A stretch of 64,000 nt of DNA from Ruminococcus sp. (lineage in GTDB: Bacteria > Bacillota > Clostridia > Oscillospirales > Acutalibacteraceae). The DNA lies in the NCBI GenBank assembly GCA_022779485.1, contig JALFTC010000027.1, positions 1 to 64,000 on the forward strand, written 5' to 3'. The notes beneath the pieces were generated by a model. That model saw only the letters and a list, made by a program, of their open reading frames with translations. It ran no database searches and had not been told where the DNA came from. The translations under genes were made by a program, and so were the position numbers. Below are positions 1-8,382 of this stretch, in pieces (positions within the stretch are counted from its first letter, which is position 1; every line of letters begins with the position of its first letter).

Positions 1-618
<618 letters not shown>

Positions 619-701
619 CTATTTCTAAAACTAATTTTGTTTTCTTTATTTATCTTTTTATATATAAAATCTGCTTTATACTAATTTGATATATTTTAGT
701 A

Positions 702-1268
702 TTAATCACAGTTTGCAACCTGAACCATTGCGTGGCGGATTATCTTGTCGCCAATCTTAAAGCCCTTTTGATAAATTGCAGAAAGCTGATTTTCACCCAG
801 CTCCTCGCTGTCTATCTTTGAAATTGCATTGTGAAGATTGGGGTCAAACTCGTCACCGATTTCACCAAAGGACTCAACCTTTAACTTTTCCATAGAAGTC
901 TTAAACTGGTTTTGAATCATCTCAAGGCCCTTTGTAAACTCCTCCGGTGCATCCTTTGCGTTTTGAATAGCCATTTGAAGTGCGTCTGCCATTGGGAGAA
1001 GCTGTTCAACCGCCTTTGCTGTTGCGTCATCATAAATTCCCAGCTTTTCCTGCTGAGTTCTCTTGCGGTAGTTGTCGTACTCTGCGGCAAGTCGCATATA
1101 GCTGTCTTTTTGCTTTTTCAGCTCCTCAGCAAGCTTTTCCTCTTTGGTAGGCTCCTTAGCCTCATCTTTCTCTTCAGCCTCGGTTGTTTCGGCAGATTTT
1201 ACTTCTTCATTAATTTCTTCCTCTGCCTTTTTATTCTTTGTGCTTTCCTTTGCATTTTCCTTAGCCAT
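702..1268 (-). CDS. grpE: Nucleotide exchange factor GrpE
   Basis: GrpE promotes ADP release from DnaK. The 188-residue product has the expected build: a long charged, coiled-coil N-terminal half (residues about 1-110, rich in E and K, with AAEYDNYRKRTQQEK), then the compact beta wing ending GFKIGDKIIRHAMVQVA, a GrpE signature. Its AGGAG ribosome binding site overlaps the hrcA stop codon (TAG just before GGAGATG), implying translational coupling to hrcA. Length is normal for the family. Confidence 0.97.
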   Translation of the reverse strand: MAKENAKESTKNKKAEEEINEEVKSAETTEAEEKDEAKEPTKEEKLAEELKKQKDSYMRLAAEYDNYRKRTQQEKLGIYDDATAKAVEQLLPMADALQMAIQNAKDAPEEFTKGLEMIQNQFKTSMEKLKVESFGEIGDEFDPNLHNAISKIDSEELGENQLSAIYQKGFKIGDKIIRHAMVQVANCD

Positions 1269-1280
1269 TTATTTCATCTC

Positions 1281-2309
1281 CTAACCTGCCTCAAGCAGTT
1301 CATTAATTAATTCTCCGGACTTTTCCGCCACATATTCAGTTACGGAAACAATGTCCTTGTAGTTCATCCTTTGAGGTCCGATAACCGCCACAGCACCGGC
1401 AAAGGCACCGCCTAAGGTATATCGGGAAACAACTATGCCCGCTTTGGCAAGCTGATATTTTCCGCTTTCTCCACCTAAATAAACCTTTGTTCCGTTTACC
1501 GAGGTAAGGAGAGTGGCAACATCATTTTTGTCACTTAAAAACTTAATTATATCCCTTGCCGCCATCATATCCAAGTCGTTAACAAACAAAAGCTTTGTCA
1601 TTCCGCTTTCTGCTACGGAAACCAGGGAAGCATCCTTTGCGGCATCCCTTATAGCCAAAAGCACATTTGGCATAAAGAGGGAAAGTTCACCAAAACCAAG
1701 GGCTGTTGTCTGTATAAACGCCTGTGTTATGTCCTTTAGGGGCAATCCCTCAAATTTTTCATTTAAAGCCCTGTCAAACACCCTAAGCATATCATGGGTT
1801 ATAACAAACTCAGTACGGAACAGCTGACTTTTAACCATACCTGTTGAGGTAATCAGCACAACCATACCTGTGTGTCTGCCTGTCTGCACAAACCTCAGCT
1901 TGTGGACTCTGGAGTCCTGTGACGGAGGAGTGGTGGCAACTGCAGGAAGATTTGTAATCTCTGTCAACAAAGAGGAAGCCGCCTTAAGCACTCCCTCGGG
2001 GGAATCTGCCCTTTTTGTCAGGTAGAGGTCGGTGTACTGCCTAAGCCTTTCGTTAAGGGGAGCTTTTTCCATTAGGTTATCTATATAGAAACGATAACCT
2101 CTTTCCGACGGAATTCTTCCTGCCGAGGTGTGGGGCTGAATCAGATACCCCTCGTTTTCAAGGTTTGCCATTTCGTTCCTTATTGTTGCGGAAGAAACGC
2201 TGAAATCAAGGAAAGACTGGAGTGTTTTTGAGCCTACCGCCTCGCCGTCGGAAATGTAGTTTTCAACCACACAGGCGAGAATTTTCTTTTTTCTCTCCGA
2301 AAGACTCAT
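1281..2309 (-). CDS. hrcA: Heat-inducible transcription repressor HrcA
   Basis: HrcA represses class I heat-shock operons by binding CIRCE. The N-terminal winged helix (residues about 1-75) shows SSATIRNEMANLENEGYL and QPHTSAGRIPSERGYRFYID, hallmark HrcA sequences; the rest is the GAF-like and dimerisation region, ending near IGPQRMNYKDIVSVTEYVAE. Two starts are possible: GTG at 2312 lies only 3 nt from GGAGG, whereas ATG at 2309 lies 6 nt from it, so the ATG was chosen (342 residues). It is the first gene of hrcA-grpE-dnaK and lies directly below a perfect CIRCE, so it probably represses itself. Confidence 0.96.
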   Translation of the reverse strand: MSLSERKKKILACVVENYISDGEAVGSKTLQSFLDFSVSSATIRNEMANLENEGYLIQPHTSAGRIPSERGYRFYIDNLMEKAPLNERLRQYTDLYLTKRADSPEGVLKAASSLLTEITNLPAVATTPPSQDSRVHKLRFVQTGRHTGMVVLITSTGMVKSQLFRTEFVITHDMLRVFDRALNEKFEGLPLKDITQAFIQTTALGFGELSLFMPNVLLAIRDAAKDASLVSVAESGMTKLLFVNDLDMMAARDIIKFLSDKNDVATLLTSVNGTKVYLGGESGKYQLAKAGIVVSRYTLGGAFAGAVAVIGPQRMNYKDIVSVTEYVAEKSGELINELLEAG

Positions 2310-2331
2310 CACAAACCTCCTTTTTCTTGAT

Positions 2332-2358
2332 TTAGCACTCGTTATCTTTGAGTGCTAA
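2332..2358. promoter_or_regulatory. CIRCE operator (HrcA binding site)
   Basis: TTAGCACTC-N9-GAGTGCTAA, an exact match to the CIRCE consensus, between the hrcA promoter and its ribosome binding site. This is the established binding site of HrcA. Confidence 0.97.
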
Positions 2359-2369
2359 CCACTATTAAT

Positions 2370-2398
2370 ACTTTAGCACCACGAGTGCTAAATGTCAA
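2370..2398 (-). promoter_or_regulatory. hrcA operon promoter with a second palindrome in its spacer
   Basis: On the minus strand TTGACA (2398-2393) is followed after 17 nt by TAAAGT (2375-2370), a plausible sigma-A promoter. The spacer is filled by a perfect 8-bp inverted repeat TTTAGCAC-N5-GTGCTAAA (2372-2392), which carries both CIRCE half-sites but with almost no spacer. The full CIRCE follows downstream. Confidence 0.7.
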
Positions 2399-2436
2399 TA
2401 CCTTTATGAAAATTATCTTAAAATAATTATTTTTCT

Positions 2437-2465
2437 TTGACTTGACCTCATATTACATATATAAT
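2437..2465 (+). promoter_or_regulatory. Sigma-A promoter for the 90-residue membrane protein
   Basis: TTGACT (2437-2442), 17-nt spacer, TATAAT (2460-2465), 34 nt upstream of the ATG at 2500. Confidence 0.85.
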
Positions 2466-2499
2466 AGTATTACCATTTAATATAAGTAAAGGTGATATT

Positions 2500-2772
2500 A
2501 TGGCTGAGTATTTGCACATAATTTATACTGTTATGTGGTTTGTTATTGCAATAGGCATTTTTTATGTTGGCAGAAAGAACCGTTTGGGCATAACCACCAC
2601 AGTTGCCTCTGCTATGTTCCTATTTATGGGATGCTGGTGGCTTATTGACAACCTTGTGTCCGGCGTAGATTTTATGAGTGGCACCTTGGCTTGGGTTTTC
2701 CGAGGAATAATAGCAATTTTTGTTGTTGCAATCGCTTTATGCTACATAGGATACAGAAAAAGTCAAAAATAG
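2500..2772 (+). CDS. Small three-helix membrane protein, function unknown
   Basis: I do not recognise this 90-residue protein. It has three hydrophobic stretches likely to cross the membrane (about residues 6-24, 33-51 and 65-84), short charged loops (YVGRKN) and a basic C-terminus (YRKSQK). It has its own near-consensus promoter and an AAAGGTGA ribosome binding site. It stands alone between the divergent heat-shock operon and rpsT, so context gives no clue to its role. Confidence 0.8.
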   Translation: MAEYLHIIYTVMWFVIAIGIFYVGRKNRLGITTTVASAMFLFMGCWWLIDNLVSGVDFMSGTLAWVFRGIIAIFVVAIALCYIGYRKSQK

Positions 2773-2864
2773 ATTTTATACATACATTATTTTTGACATT
2801 AAGGGGCAAAACACTACAATATATAGTATTTTTCAAATTAGTTTGAATTTTTTTCAAAAAACAC

Positions 2865-2893
2865 TTGCTTTTTTGTAATAAAAATGTTATTAT
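2865..2893 (+). promoter_or_regulatory. Probable rpsT promoter
   Basis: TTGCTT (2865-2870), 17-nt spacer, TATTAT (2888-2893), 43 nt upstream of the rpsT start. Confidence 0.75.
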
Positions 2894-2936
2894 TACCCTT
2901 GCGTTATGATTTAATTAATTTTTCGGAGGTGAGACA

Positions 2937-3191
2937 ATGCCAAACATTAAATCAGCTAAAAAGCGTGTTAAGGTTATCGCTACAAAGACAGAACAGAATA
3001 AGATGATTAAATCTAACCTCAAGACTACAGTTAAGAAAGCTTATGCAGCAATCGAAAATAACGATGCTAATAAGGCTGAGGCAGTTAGTCTTGCTACAAA
3101 GAAGATTGATCAGGCTGCAGCAAAGAACATTATGCACAAGAACACAGCTGCCAGAATGAAGTCATCTTTGGCTAAAAAGGCAAACGCTTAA
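2937..3191 (+). CDS. rpsT: 30S ribosomal protein S20
   Basis: S20 binds 16S rRNA in the 30S subunit body. The 84-residue sequence begins [35 protein letters not shown] and contains [24 protein letters not shown], the conserved S20 pattern of basic helical residues. A strong GGAGGTGAG ribosome binding site precedes the ATG. It is a single-gene unit with its own promoter and an intrinsic terminator, as usual for rpsT. Confidence 0.98.
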   Translation: MPNIKSAKKRVKVIATKTEQNKMIKSNLKTTVKKAYAAIENNDANKAEAVSLATKKIDQAAAKNIMHKNTAARMKSSLAKKANA

Positions 3192-3207
3192 TTAGTTTTT
3201 GAAGACT

Positions 3208-3238
3208 AAAGCAGAGTTTTTTACTCTGCTTTTTTTCT
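3208..3238 (+). terminator. Intrinsic terminator of rpsT
   Basis: Stem AAAGCAGAG/CTCTGCTTT followed by a T tract, 17 nt after the rpsT stop. Confidence 0.93.
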
Positions 3239-3259
3239 TTTGTATTTTTCTCTGATTTA

Positions 3260-3288
3260 TTGACTATTCTAAATATTAGTGATAGAAT
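3260..3288 (+). promoter_or_regulatory. Sigma-A promoter for the 52-residue membrane protein
   Basis: TTGACT (3260-3265), 17-nt spacer, TAGAAT (3283-3288), 35 nt before the ATG at 3323. Confidence 0.85.
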
Positions 3289-3322
3289 ATAGTAAACAAA
3301 AACCTTTCGGGAGGTAATTGAG

Positions 3323-3481
3323 ATGAAAAAAATATGTGGAATGAGTGTCAGCGTGTTTATAGCTGTGGTTTCTTCCGTTGTTGCTTTGCTTGCAACAGTC
3401 ACCACTCTCTTTGTTATAAAAGAAAAGAAAAAGAAGGATGACGCTGAATTAGAACGCTATTTGGAAGATTCAATCCAATAA
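3323..3481 (+). CDS. Small single-span membrane protein (52 residues)
   Basis: A short gene of unknown function. It has a full set of signals: promoter at 3260-3288, GGGAGG ribosome binding site 8 nt before the ATG, and an intrinsic terminator right after the stop. The product starts MKKICGMSVSVFIAVVSS, has one hydrophobic helix (about residues 8-32), then the basic run KEKKKKDD and an acidic tail ELERYLEDSIQ. This suggests a bitopic protein with a cytosolic charged tail. The build resembles small membrane proteins common in Clostridia, but I cannot name the family. Confidence 0.78.
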   Translation: MKKICGMSVSVFIAVVSSVVALLATVTTLFVIKEKKKKDDAELERYLEDSIQ

Positions 3482-3485
3482 AGCC

Positions 3486-3518
3486 AAAGGGACTGTGCCT
3501 AAACAGTCCCTTTTATTT
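3486..3518 (+). terminator. Intrinsic terminator
   Basis: Perfect 11-bp stem AAAGGGACTGT/ACAGTCCCTTT with a 6-nt loop and T-rich tail, ending the 52-residue gene. Confidence 0.93.
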
Positions 3519-3567
3519 TATGAATTCTTATTTATTATGTGTCCAATCAAATAAAGCTTGTAAACGC

Positions 3568-3600
3568 ACAAAATCCCCCAATACTATTGGGGGATTTTGT
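3568..3600. terminator. Hairpin terminator of fba, probably bidirectional
   Basis: 15-bp perfect stem ACAAAATCCCCCAAT/ATTGGGGGATTTTGT with a 3-nt loop, 26 nt past the fba stop. The AT-rich stem base gives U runs on both strands. Confidence 0.85.
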
Positions 3601-3625
3601 TGTGGAAGTTTTCAGAGAAAACCTA

Positions 3626-4492
3626 TTAAGCCTTGCCTACTGAACCGAATAGCTCCATCTTCTCCTTAACAGTAGCCTTGATAGCCTCTGCACCGGGAGC
3701 CAAAAGCTTTCTTGGGTCAAAGCCCTTGCCCTGAAGGTCCTTGCCCTCTTCAATATACTTTCTTGTAGCCTCTGCAAATGAAAGCTGACACTCTGTGTTA
3801 ACATTGATTTTGGAAACACCCAGGGAAATAGCCTTCTTAATCATATCTGCAGGGATACCTGTACCACCGTGGAGAACAAGTGGCATATCCCCTGTCTTCT
3901 GCTGAACAGCGTCAAGAGTTTCAAAAGAAAGACCTGCCCAGTTTTCAGGGTACTTACCGTGGATGTTACCGATACCGGCTGCAAGCATTGTAACACCAAG
4001 GTCTGCAATTCTCTTACATTCGTCAGGGTCAGCACATTCGCCTGCACCAACAACACCGTCTTCCTCGCCGCCGATTGAACCAACCTCAGCCTCGATAGAA
4101 AGACCCTTTTCGTTACAGATGTTTACAAGCTCAGTTGTCTTTGCAACATTTTCGTCGATTGGATAGTGTGAGCCGTCAAACATAACAGATGAGAAACCGG
4201 CTTCGATACAAGCCAAAGCGCCCTCATATGAACCGTGGTCAAGGTGAAGTGCAACAGGAACTGTGATGTTAAGCTCCTCAAGCATACCGTTAACCATACC
4301 AACTACTGTCTTGTAGCCGCACATATACTTACCTGCACCCTCGGATACACCCAGAATTACAGGGCTCTTTAATTCTTCAGCTGTGAGAAGAATAGACTTT
4401 GTCCACTCAAGGTTATTAATGTTGAACTGGCCAACAGCATAGTGACCTGCCTTTGCTTTTGTCAACATTTCTTTTGCATTTACTAATGGCAT
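3626..4492 (-). CDS. fba: Fructose-bisphosphate aldolase, class II
   Basis: Zinc-dependent cleavage of fructose 1,6-bisphosphate into glyceraldehyde 3-phosphate and dihydroxyacetone phosphate, in cytosolic glycolysis. The 288-residue protein shows the class II metal and substrate motifs: LHLDHGSYEGALACIEAGFSSVMFDGS, EAEVGSIGGEEDGV, NIHGKYP and VLHGGTGIP, supplying the zinc histidines and phosphate-binding glycines. Length is typical of the short class II type. A GGAGG ribosome binding site precedes the ATG. It is monocistronic, with a possible TATAAT -10 box at 4576-4581 on the minus strand but no good -35. Confidence 0.97.
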   Translation of the reverse strand: MPLVNAKEMLTKAKAGHYAVGQFNINNLEWTKSILLTAEELKSPVILGVSEGAGKYMCGYKTVVGMVNGMLEELNITVPVALHLDHGSYEGALACIEAGFSSVMFDGSHYPIDENVAKTTELVNICNEKGLSIEAEVGSIGGEEDGVVGAGECADPDECKRIADLGVTMLAAGIGNIHGKYPENWAGLSFETLDAVQQKTGDMPLVLHGGTGIPADMIKKAISLGVSKINVNTECQLSFAEATRKYIEEGKDLQGKGFDPRKLLAPGAEAIKATVKEKMELFGSVGKA

Positions 4493-4709
4493 TTTTAATT
4501 CCTCCGTAAATTAAATTGTTACAACATATATGAAGCACAGAATAAACCGGTGTTTCTATATTGTCATTCGACATTATTATACAATAGTAATAAAGCAAAA
4601 TAAATCATTTAAAGAAAAAAGAAACACAATTTTATCGGATACATAAAATGTTCCACAAAAGTTAGTTATTTTCTTCCAAATTTTCTACTTCATCTCCTCT
4701 TTGTATTGT

Positions 4710-4739
4710 TTGACTTATATCCTTTTGTTATGCTAAAAT
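4710..4739 (+). promoter_or_regulatory. Promoter of the acyl-CoA-synthetase-like gene
   Basis: TTGACT (4710-4715), 18-nt spacer, TAAAAT (4734-4739), 38 nt before the ATG at 4777. Confidence 0.75.
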
Positions 4740-4776
4740 AGTTGAGTAAATAAGACAAATTTTCTTGGAGAGTATT

Positions 4777-6480
4777 ATGGATAATATTACATTTACACCA
4801 CCTGCAATTTCCGACCTTAAGGATATGCTTAATAAGTCCAATGAGCAGTACGGGGATAAAGTTGCTTATCAAATCAAGAATAAGGACGGTAGCTTTACAT
4901 ATTACACCTACAAGGATGTTTACAGCATTGTAGAGGGACTTGGCACAAGTCTTGTAAATATGGGGCTTAAGGGCAAAAAAATCGCCATTATCGGCGGAAA
5001 CTGCTTTGAGTGGGAAATTGCCTATCTTTCTATTGTCTGTGGTACAGGCATTGTTGTTCCTATTGACAAAACCTTGCCTGAAAACGAACTGAAAAGCGTA
5101 ATTGAGCGTTCCGGCGTAAATGCAATTTTTTATACAGAAAAGTACAGGGAGGTTCTGACACGCATTAAGTTTAGCAGTCACAACAATCTTCGCCACCTTA
5201 TCTCAATGGAGCTTGAACAGCACTGCGGGGGTGTTTATTCCCAAAGGGAGCTTGCCTCCTACGGCAGACACCTTATTGACGCAGGATTTACCGAATACAC
5301 CGACGCTAAGATAAATCCATACACAATGAACATTATGCTGTTTACATCAGGCACCACAAGCAGGTCAAAGGTTGTGGCATTGTCACAAAACAACATCTGC
5401 ACAAATCTGCTTGACATTGACAAAAAGCTGGATATAACAAGTGATGATGTTTTCCTGTCTTACCTCCCGCTAAACCATGTTTTTGAATGTACTGTCGGAT
5501 TTTTATTCCCGATATACAAGGGTGCAAAGATAGTATTTGCAGAGGGAACAAGAAAAATTGTCAAAAACCTCCACGACTACAATGTTACATTTTTCGCCTG
5601 TGTTCCGGCTATATACGAGATGATATTCAGTCATGTAAGCAAGGCGCTGGCAAAGGCAAACAAGGTCGATAGAATCAACCAGCTTAAAACCCTTTATCCA
5701 AATGCAACTATGGAGGAACGCAAGGAGCTTTTTAAGGAAATTCACGATATGCTGGGAGGAAACATCCGCTACTTTATCAGCGGTGCCGCTCCCCTTGACC
5801 CAACTATTGAGGGAAGATTTCGTGCTTTGGGTCTTAACATACTTCAGTTTTACGGACTTACAGAAACTGCTCCTATTGTTTCTATGTCAACAAGTCGCCA
5901 CCACAAACTCGGCTCTGTGGGCAGGTCTGCCCCAAGTGTTGAGGCAAGGATTGCAAATCCTGACGAAAACGGAGTCGGTGAGCTTGTTGTAAGAGGCCCA
6001 AATGTTATGCTTGGCTACTACGACAACGAGGAGGCAACAGCCGAGGTACTGCAAAACGGTTGGTTCCACACCGGCGATTTGGCAAGGATTGACGAGGACG
6101 GATACATATATATTTGCGGACGACAGAAGAGTGTTATCGTCCTTAAGAACGGTAAAAACATCTTCCCTGAGGAAATGGAAAATATCGTAAACAAAATCGA
6201 GGGTGTACAGGAGTCCTTAATTTACGGTAAGCCTCACGGAGCAGATAAGGACGACCTTAGAATTTACGCAAAGATAGTCTATGACCAAGACACAATGGAG
6301 AGGGTTTATCGTGTAAGTGACGAACACGACATCAAGAAAGCCCTTTTCCAAGAGGTTAAGGCTGTCAACAGAACATTCCCTGCATACAAAGCTATAAGGG
6401 GTATTGTGGTTTCCAAGGAGCCGTTAATCAAAACCGCCACAAACAAAATTAAAAGACAAGAGGAAATGAAAACTTTGTAA
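4777..6480 (+). CDS. AMP-dependent synthetase/ligase (long-chain acyl-CoA synthetase-like)
   Basis: Member of the ANL adenylating family, which activates a carboxylic acid as acyl-AMP and usually transfers it to CoA. Motifs seen: the P-loop-like MLFTSGTTSRSKVVALSQNN, YGLTETAPIVS, GWFHTGDLARIDEDGYIYICGR, and a C-terminal lysine region in KNGKNIFPEEMEN. The overall plan (567 residues) is closest to FadD/long-chain fatty acid ligases. The substrate cannot be read from sequence. ATG at 4777 was preferred to TTG at 4765 because GGAGAG lies between them. It is a single-gene unit with its own promoter and terminator. Confidence 0.88.
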   Translation: MDNITFTPPAISDLKDMLNKSNEQYGDKVAYQIKNKDGSFTYYTYKDVYSIVEGLGTSLVNMGLKGKKIAIIGGNCFEWEIAYLSIVCGTGIVVPIDKTLPENELKSVIERSGVNAIFYTEKYREVLTRIKFSSHNNLRHLISMELEQHCGGVYSQRELASYGRHLIDAGFTEYTDAKINPYTMNIMLFTSGTTSRSKVVALSQNNICTNLLDIDKKLDITSDDVFLSYLPLNHVFECTVGFLFPIYKGAKIVFAEGTRKIVKNLHDYNVTFFACVPAIYEMIFSHVSKALAKANKVDRINQLKTLYPNATMEERKELFKEIHDMLGGNIRYFISGAAPLDPTIEGRFRALGLNILQFYGLTETAPIVSMSTSRHHKLGSVGRSAPSVEARIANPDENGVGELVVRGPNVMLGYYDNEEATAEVLQNGWFHTGDLARIDEDGYIYICGRQKSVIVLKNGKNIFPEEMENIVNKIEGVQESLIYGKPHGADKDDLRIYAKIVYDQDTMERVYRVSDEHDIKKALFQEVKAVNRTFPAYKAIRGIVVSKEPLIKTATNKIKRQEEMKTL

Positions 6481-6498
6481 AACCTCTTAACATAACAA

Positions 6499-6546
6499 AA
6501 TCCGAGCAAGCTTTTTTCAAGAAGTCTGCTCGGATTATTTTTATTT
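6499..6546 (+). terminator. Intrinsic terminator after the synthetase gene
   Basis: Stem AATCCGAGCA/TGCTCGGATT followed by a T-rich tail. The stem resembles the one after trpA (40947-40975). Confidence 0.85.
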
Positions 6547-6552
6547 TCTGTA

Positions 6553-6719
6553 TTAAGGAAACACTGATTCAATCATTTGCACATATTGTGCAGTCAGATT
6601 TTTCGTCAGTTCGTTCAAAAAACCGCAGGAATACTGACGTATTGTGAGGATTTTTTGGGCGAACTGACGGAAAATATGCAAACAAGATGTGTAAAGTGAT
6701 TTATTCAGTGTTTCCTTAA
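6553..6719. repeat. Palindromic MITE-like repeat, copy 1 (167 bp)
   Basis: Flanked by perfect 15-bp terminal inverted repeats: TTAAGGAAACACTGA at 6553-6567 and its reverse complement at 6705-6719. The inside is also largely palindromic (CGTCAGTTCG near 6604 faces CGAACTGACG near 6660; AATAC-tgac-GTATT near the centre), so a transcript would fold into one long hairpin. It holds no coding capacity. An inverted second copy lies at 34525-34703. Its right end overlaps the stop codon of the neighbouring GH13 gene. Confidence 0.9.
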
Positions 6720-8254
6720 ACTTTAAAAATTGCAAAGGAGCTTGCAAATGCAGTTACTGTTTTGTCCTCAACCTGCGTTTTTCCGATTTGATAAACAGTT
6801 TCCTTTACATCAAAGTCAAACGGCACTGTAATATCTTTATTAGATGGGTTTACTACTATTACAAATTCTCCCCTTTGATATACAAATGGGTATTTGTCCT
6901 TTTCTGCATACACAACCTTAAAGTCACCGTCATTGCCTAAGTCCTTGTTGCTGTGGCGAAGTGCAATAACATCCTTTACCACCTTATAAATAGACTCAGG
7001 GTCATCCTTTTGGTTTTCAACAGTAGGTGCGTCAGCACTTGTATCAACAGGGAGATAGCACTCATCAGCATCGGAGAAACCAAGGTTTTTACCACTGTTC
7101 CACTGCATTGGTGTTCTTGAGCCTGTTCGGGAGAAACCGCCCTCCTTTGACACCAAACCGCCTTGATACCTCATTCCGATTTCGTCACCGTAGTAGAGGA
7201 AAGGAACGCCGGGCAAGGTGAAAATTGTTGCAAATGCAAGCCTTATTGTTTCCTTGTCTGCGTAGTGGGTCATACGGGGCATATCGTGGTTATTTGTCAT
7301 AAAGCTGATATAACCGTTATCCCTTGTCTTTTCGTAGTTAGGCACATATTCGTCTAAGGCAGAGGTGATGTCGCCCTTTCCGTTTTTGTGGAAAAATGCG
7401 CAGTTTTCGCCGTCCTTTTCGTACCTAAACAGCCTTGAATATCCGTTTCCGTAGTGGTCAAGGTAGAAGTCCATATGGAATCCGCCGTCATTTATTGCCT
7501 TTAGGGGATTACACCACTCTGCAACCATAGCCGCCTGTGGATATTCCTTGTCAAGCATTTCACGCACACCACGCCATATCTTGGCTGTGGCTATCTTTTC
7601 ATCATCGTTTTTTACAAGGGAGTCTGCCATATCTACTCTAAATCCGTCAGCGCCCTTGTCAAGCCAAAAACGCATAATATCCTTGATAGCATCAGCAGTT
7701 TTCAGTGCATCGGGATGGTCATAGGGCAACTGCCACTCAGGGTGAGTTACCTCGTAGAAACCATAGTTAAGTGCCGGCTGACTGCTAAAGTAGTTAACCA
7801 TATAGTTTCCGTCCCTCTCGCAGATACCGCACATCATTCTGTATTCAGGCGGAGCGTCCCACACAGACTTAGTAAAGATATATCTGTTGCTGTACTCATT
7901 TTCCTTTGCCTTTTTACTTTCAAGGAACCAAGGGTGCCGGTCGCTTGTGTGTCCCGGAACAAGGTCAAGGAGAATTTTCATATCCCTTTTGTGAGCCTCG
8001 TCAAAGAGCCTTACAAGGTCATCGTTTGTTCCGTACCTTGGAGCAACCTTTTTGTAATCCCTGACATCATATCCTGCGTCCATAAAGGGAGAATCATAAA
8101 CGGGGTTGAGCCAAATTGCATTACAGCCCAAATCCTTGACATAATCAAGCTTTTCGATTATTCCCTGAATGTCGCCGATACCGTCACCGTTTGTATCGTT
8201 AAAGGACTGGGGATAAATCTCGTAAAACACAGCGTCACTTAACCATTTTGGCAT
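6716..8254 (-). CDS. GH13 alpha-glucosidase/oligo-1,6-glucosidase-like enzyme, cytosolic
   Basis: Alpha-amylase-family (GH13) enzyme, probably splitting imported malto- or isomalto-oligosaccharides. The barrel starts FYEIYPQSFNDTNGDGIGDIQGI. Catalytic residues are visible as GFRVDMAD (nucleophile Asp, about residue 208), VAEWCNP (acid/base Glu, about 244) and MTNNHDMPR (Asp, about 324). A short beta C-terminal domain ends the protein, and there is no signal peptide. The second ATG (8254) was chosen because AAAGGA abuts the first (8263). The stop codon TAA (6718-6716) and part of the last codon lie inside the terminal repeat of copy 1, so the insertion probably set the current C-terminus. Confidence 0.93.
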   Translation of the reverse strand: MPKWLSDAVFYEIYPQSFNDTNGDGIGDIQGIIEKLDYVKDLGCNAIWLNPVYDSPFMDAGYDVRDYKKVAPRYGTNDDLVRLFDEAHKRDMKILLDLVPGHTSDRHPWFLESKKAKENEYSNRYIFTKSVWDAPPEYRMMCGICERDGNYMVNYFSSQPALNYGFYEVTHPEWQLPYDHPDALKTADAIKDIMRFWLDKGADGFRVDMADSLVKNDDEKIATAKIWRGVREMLDKEYPQAAMVAEWCNPLKAINDGGFHMDFYLDHYGNGYSRLFRYEKDGENCAFFHKNGKGDITSALDEYVPNYEKTRDNGYISFMTNNHDMPRMTHYADKETIRLAFATIFTLPGVPFLYYGDEIGMRYQGGLVSKEGGFSRTGSRTPMQWNSGKNLGFSDADECYLPVDTSADAPTVENQKDDPESIYKVVKDVIALRHSNKDLGNDGDFKVVYAEKDKYPFVYQRGEFVIVVNPSNKDITVPFDFDVKETVYQIGKTQVEDKTVTAFASSFAIFKV

Positions 8255-8332
8255 AATAATCATCCTTTCATGATTAATTTTACATTATTTTCAAAAAATA
8301 TTAGGATTTTGTTTACTGGTATTCTTTTTTTG

Positions 8333-8361
8333 TTGATATAGACTTGCTACCATCATATTAT
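8333..8361 (+). promoter_or_regulatory. Promoter of the MecA-like gene
   Basis: TTGATA (8333-8338), 17-nt spacer, TATTAT (8356-8361), 22 nt before the ATG at 8383. Confidence 0.8.
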
Positions 8362-8382
8362 GGTTATAAAGGAGTAGTTTTT

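Noticed and set aside
6553..6747. Minus-strand frame of 64 residues across repeat copy 1
   Set aside because: It runs through a palindromic non-coding repeat and into the GH13 gene in another frame; no ribosome binding site.
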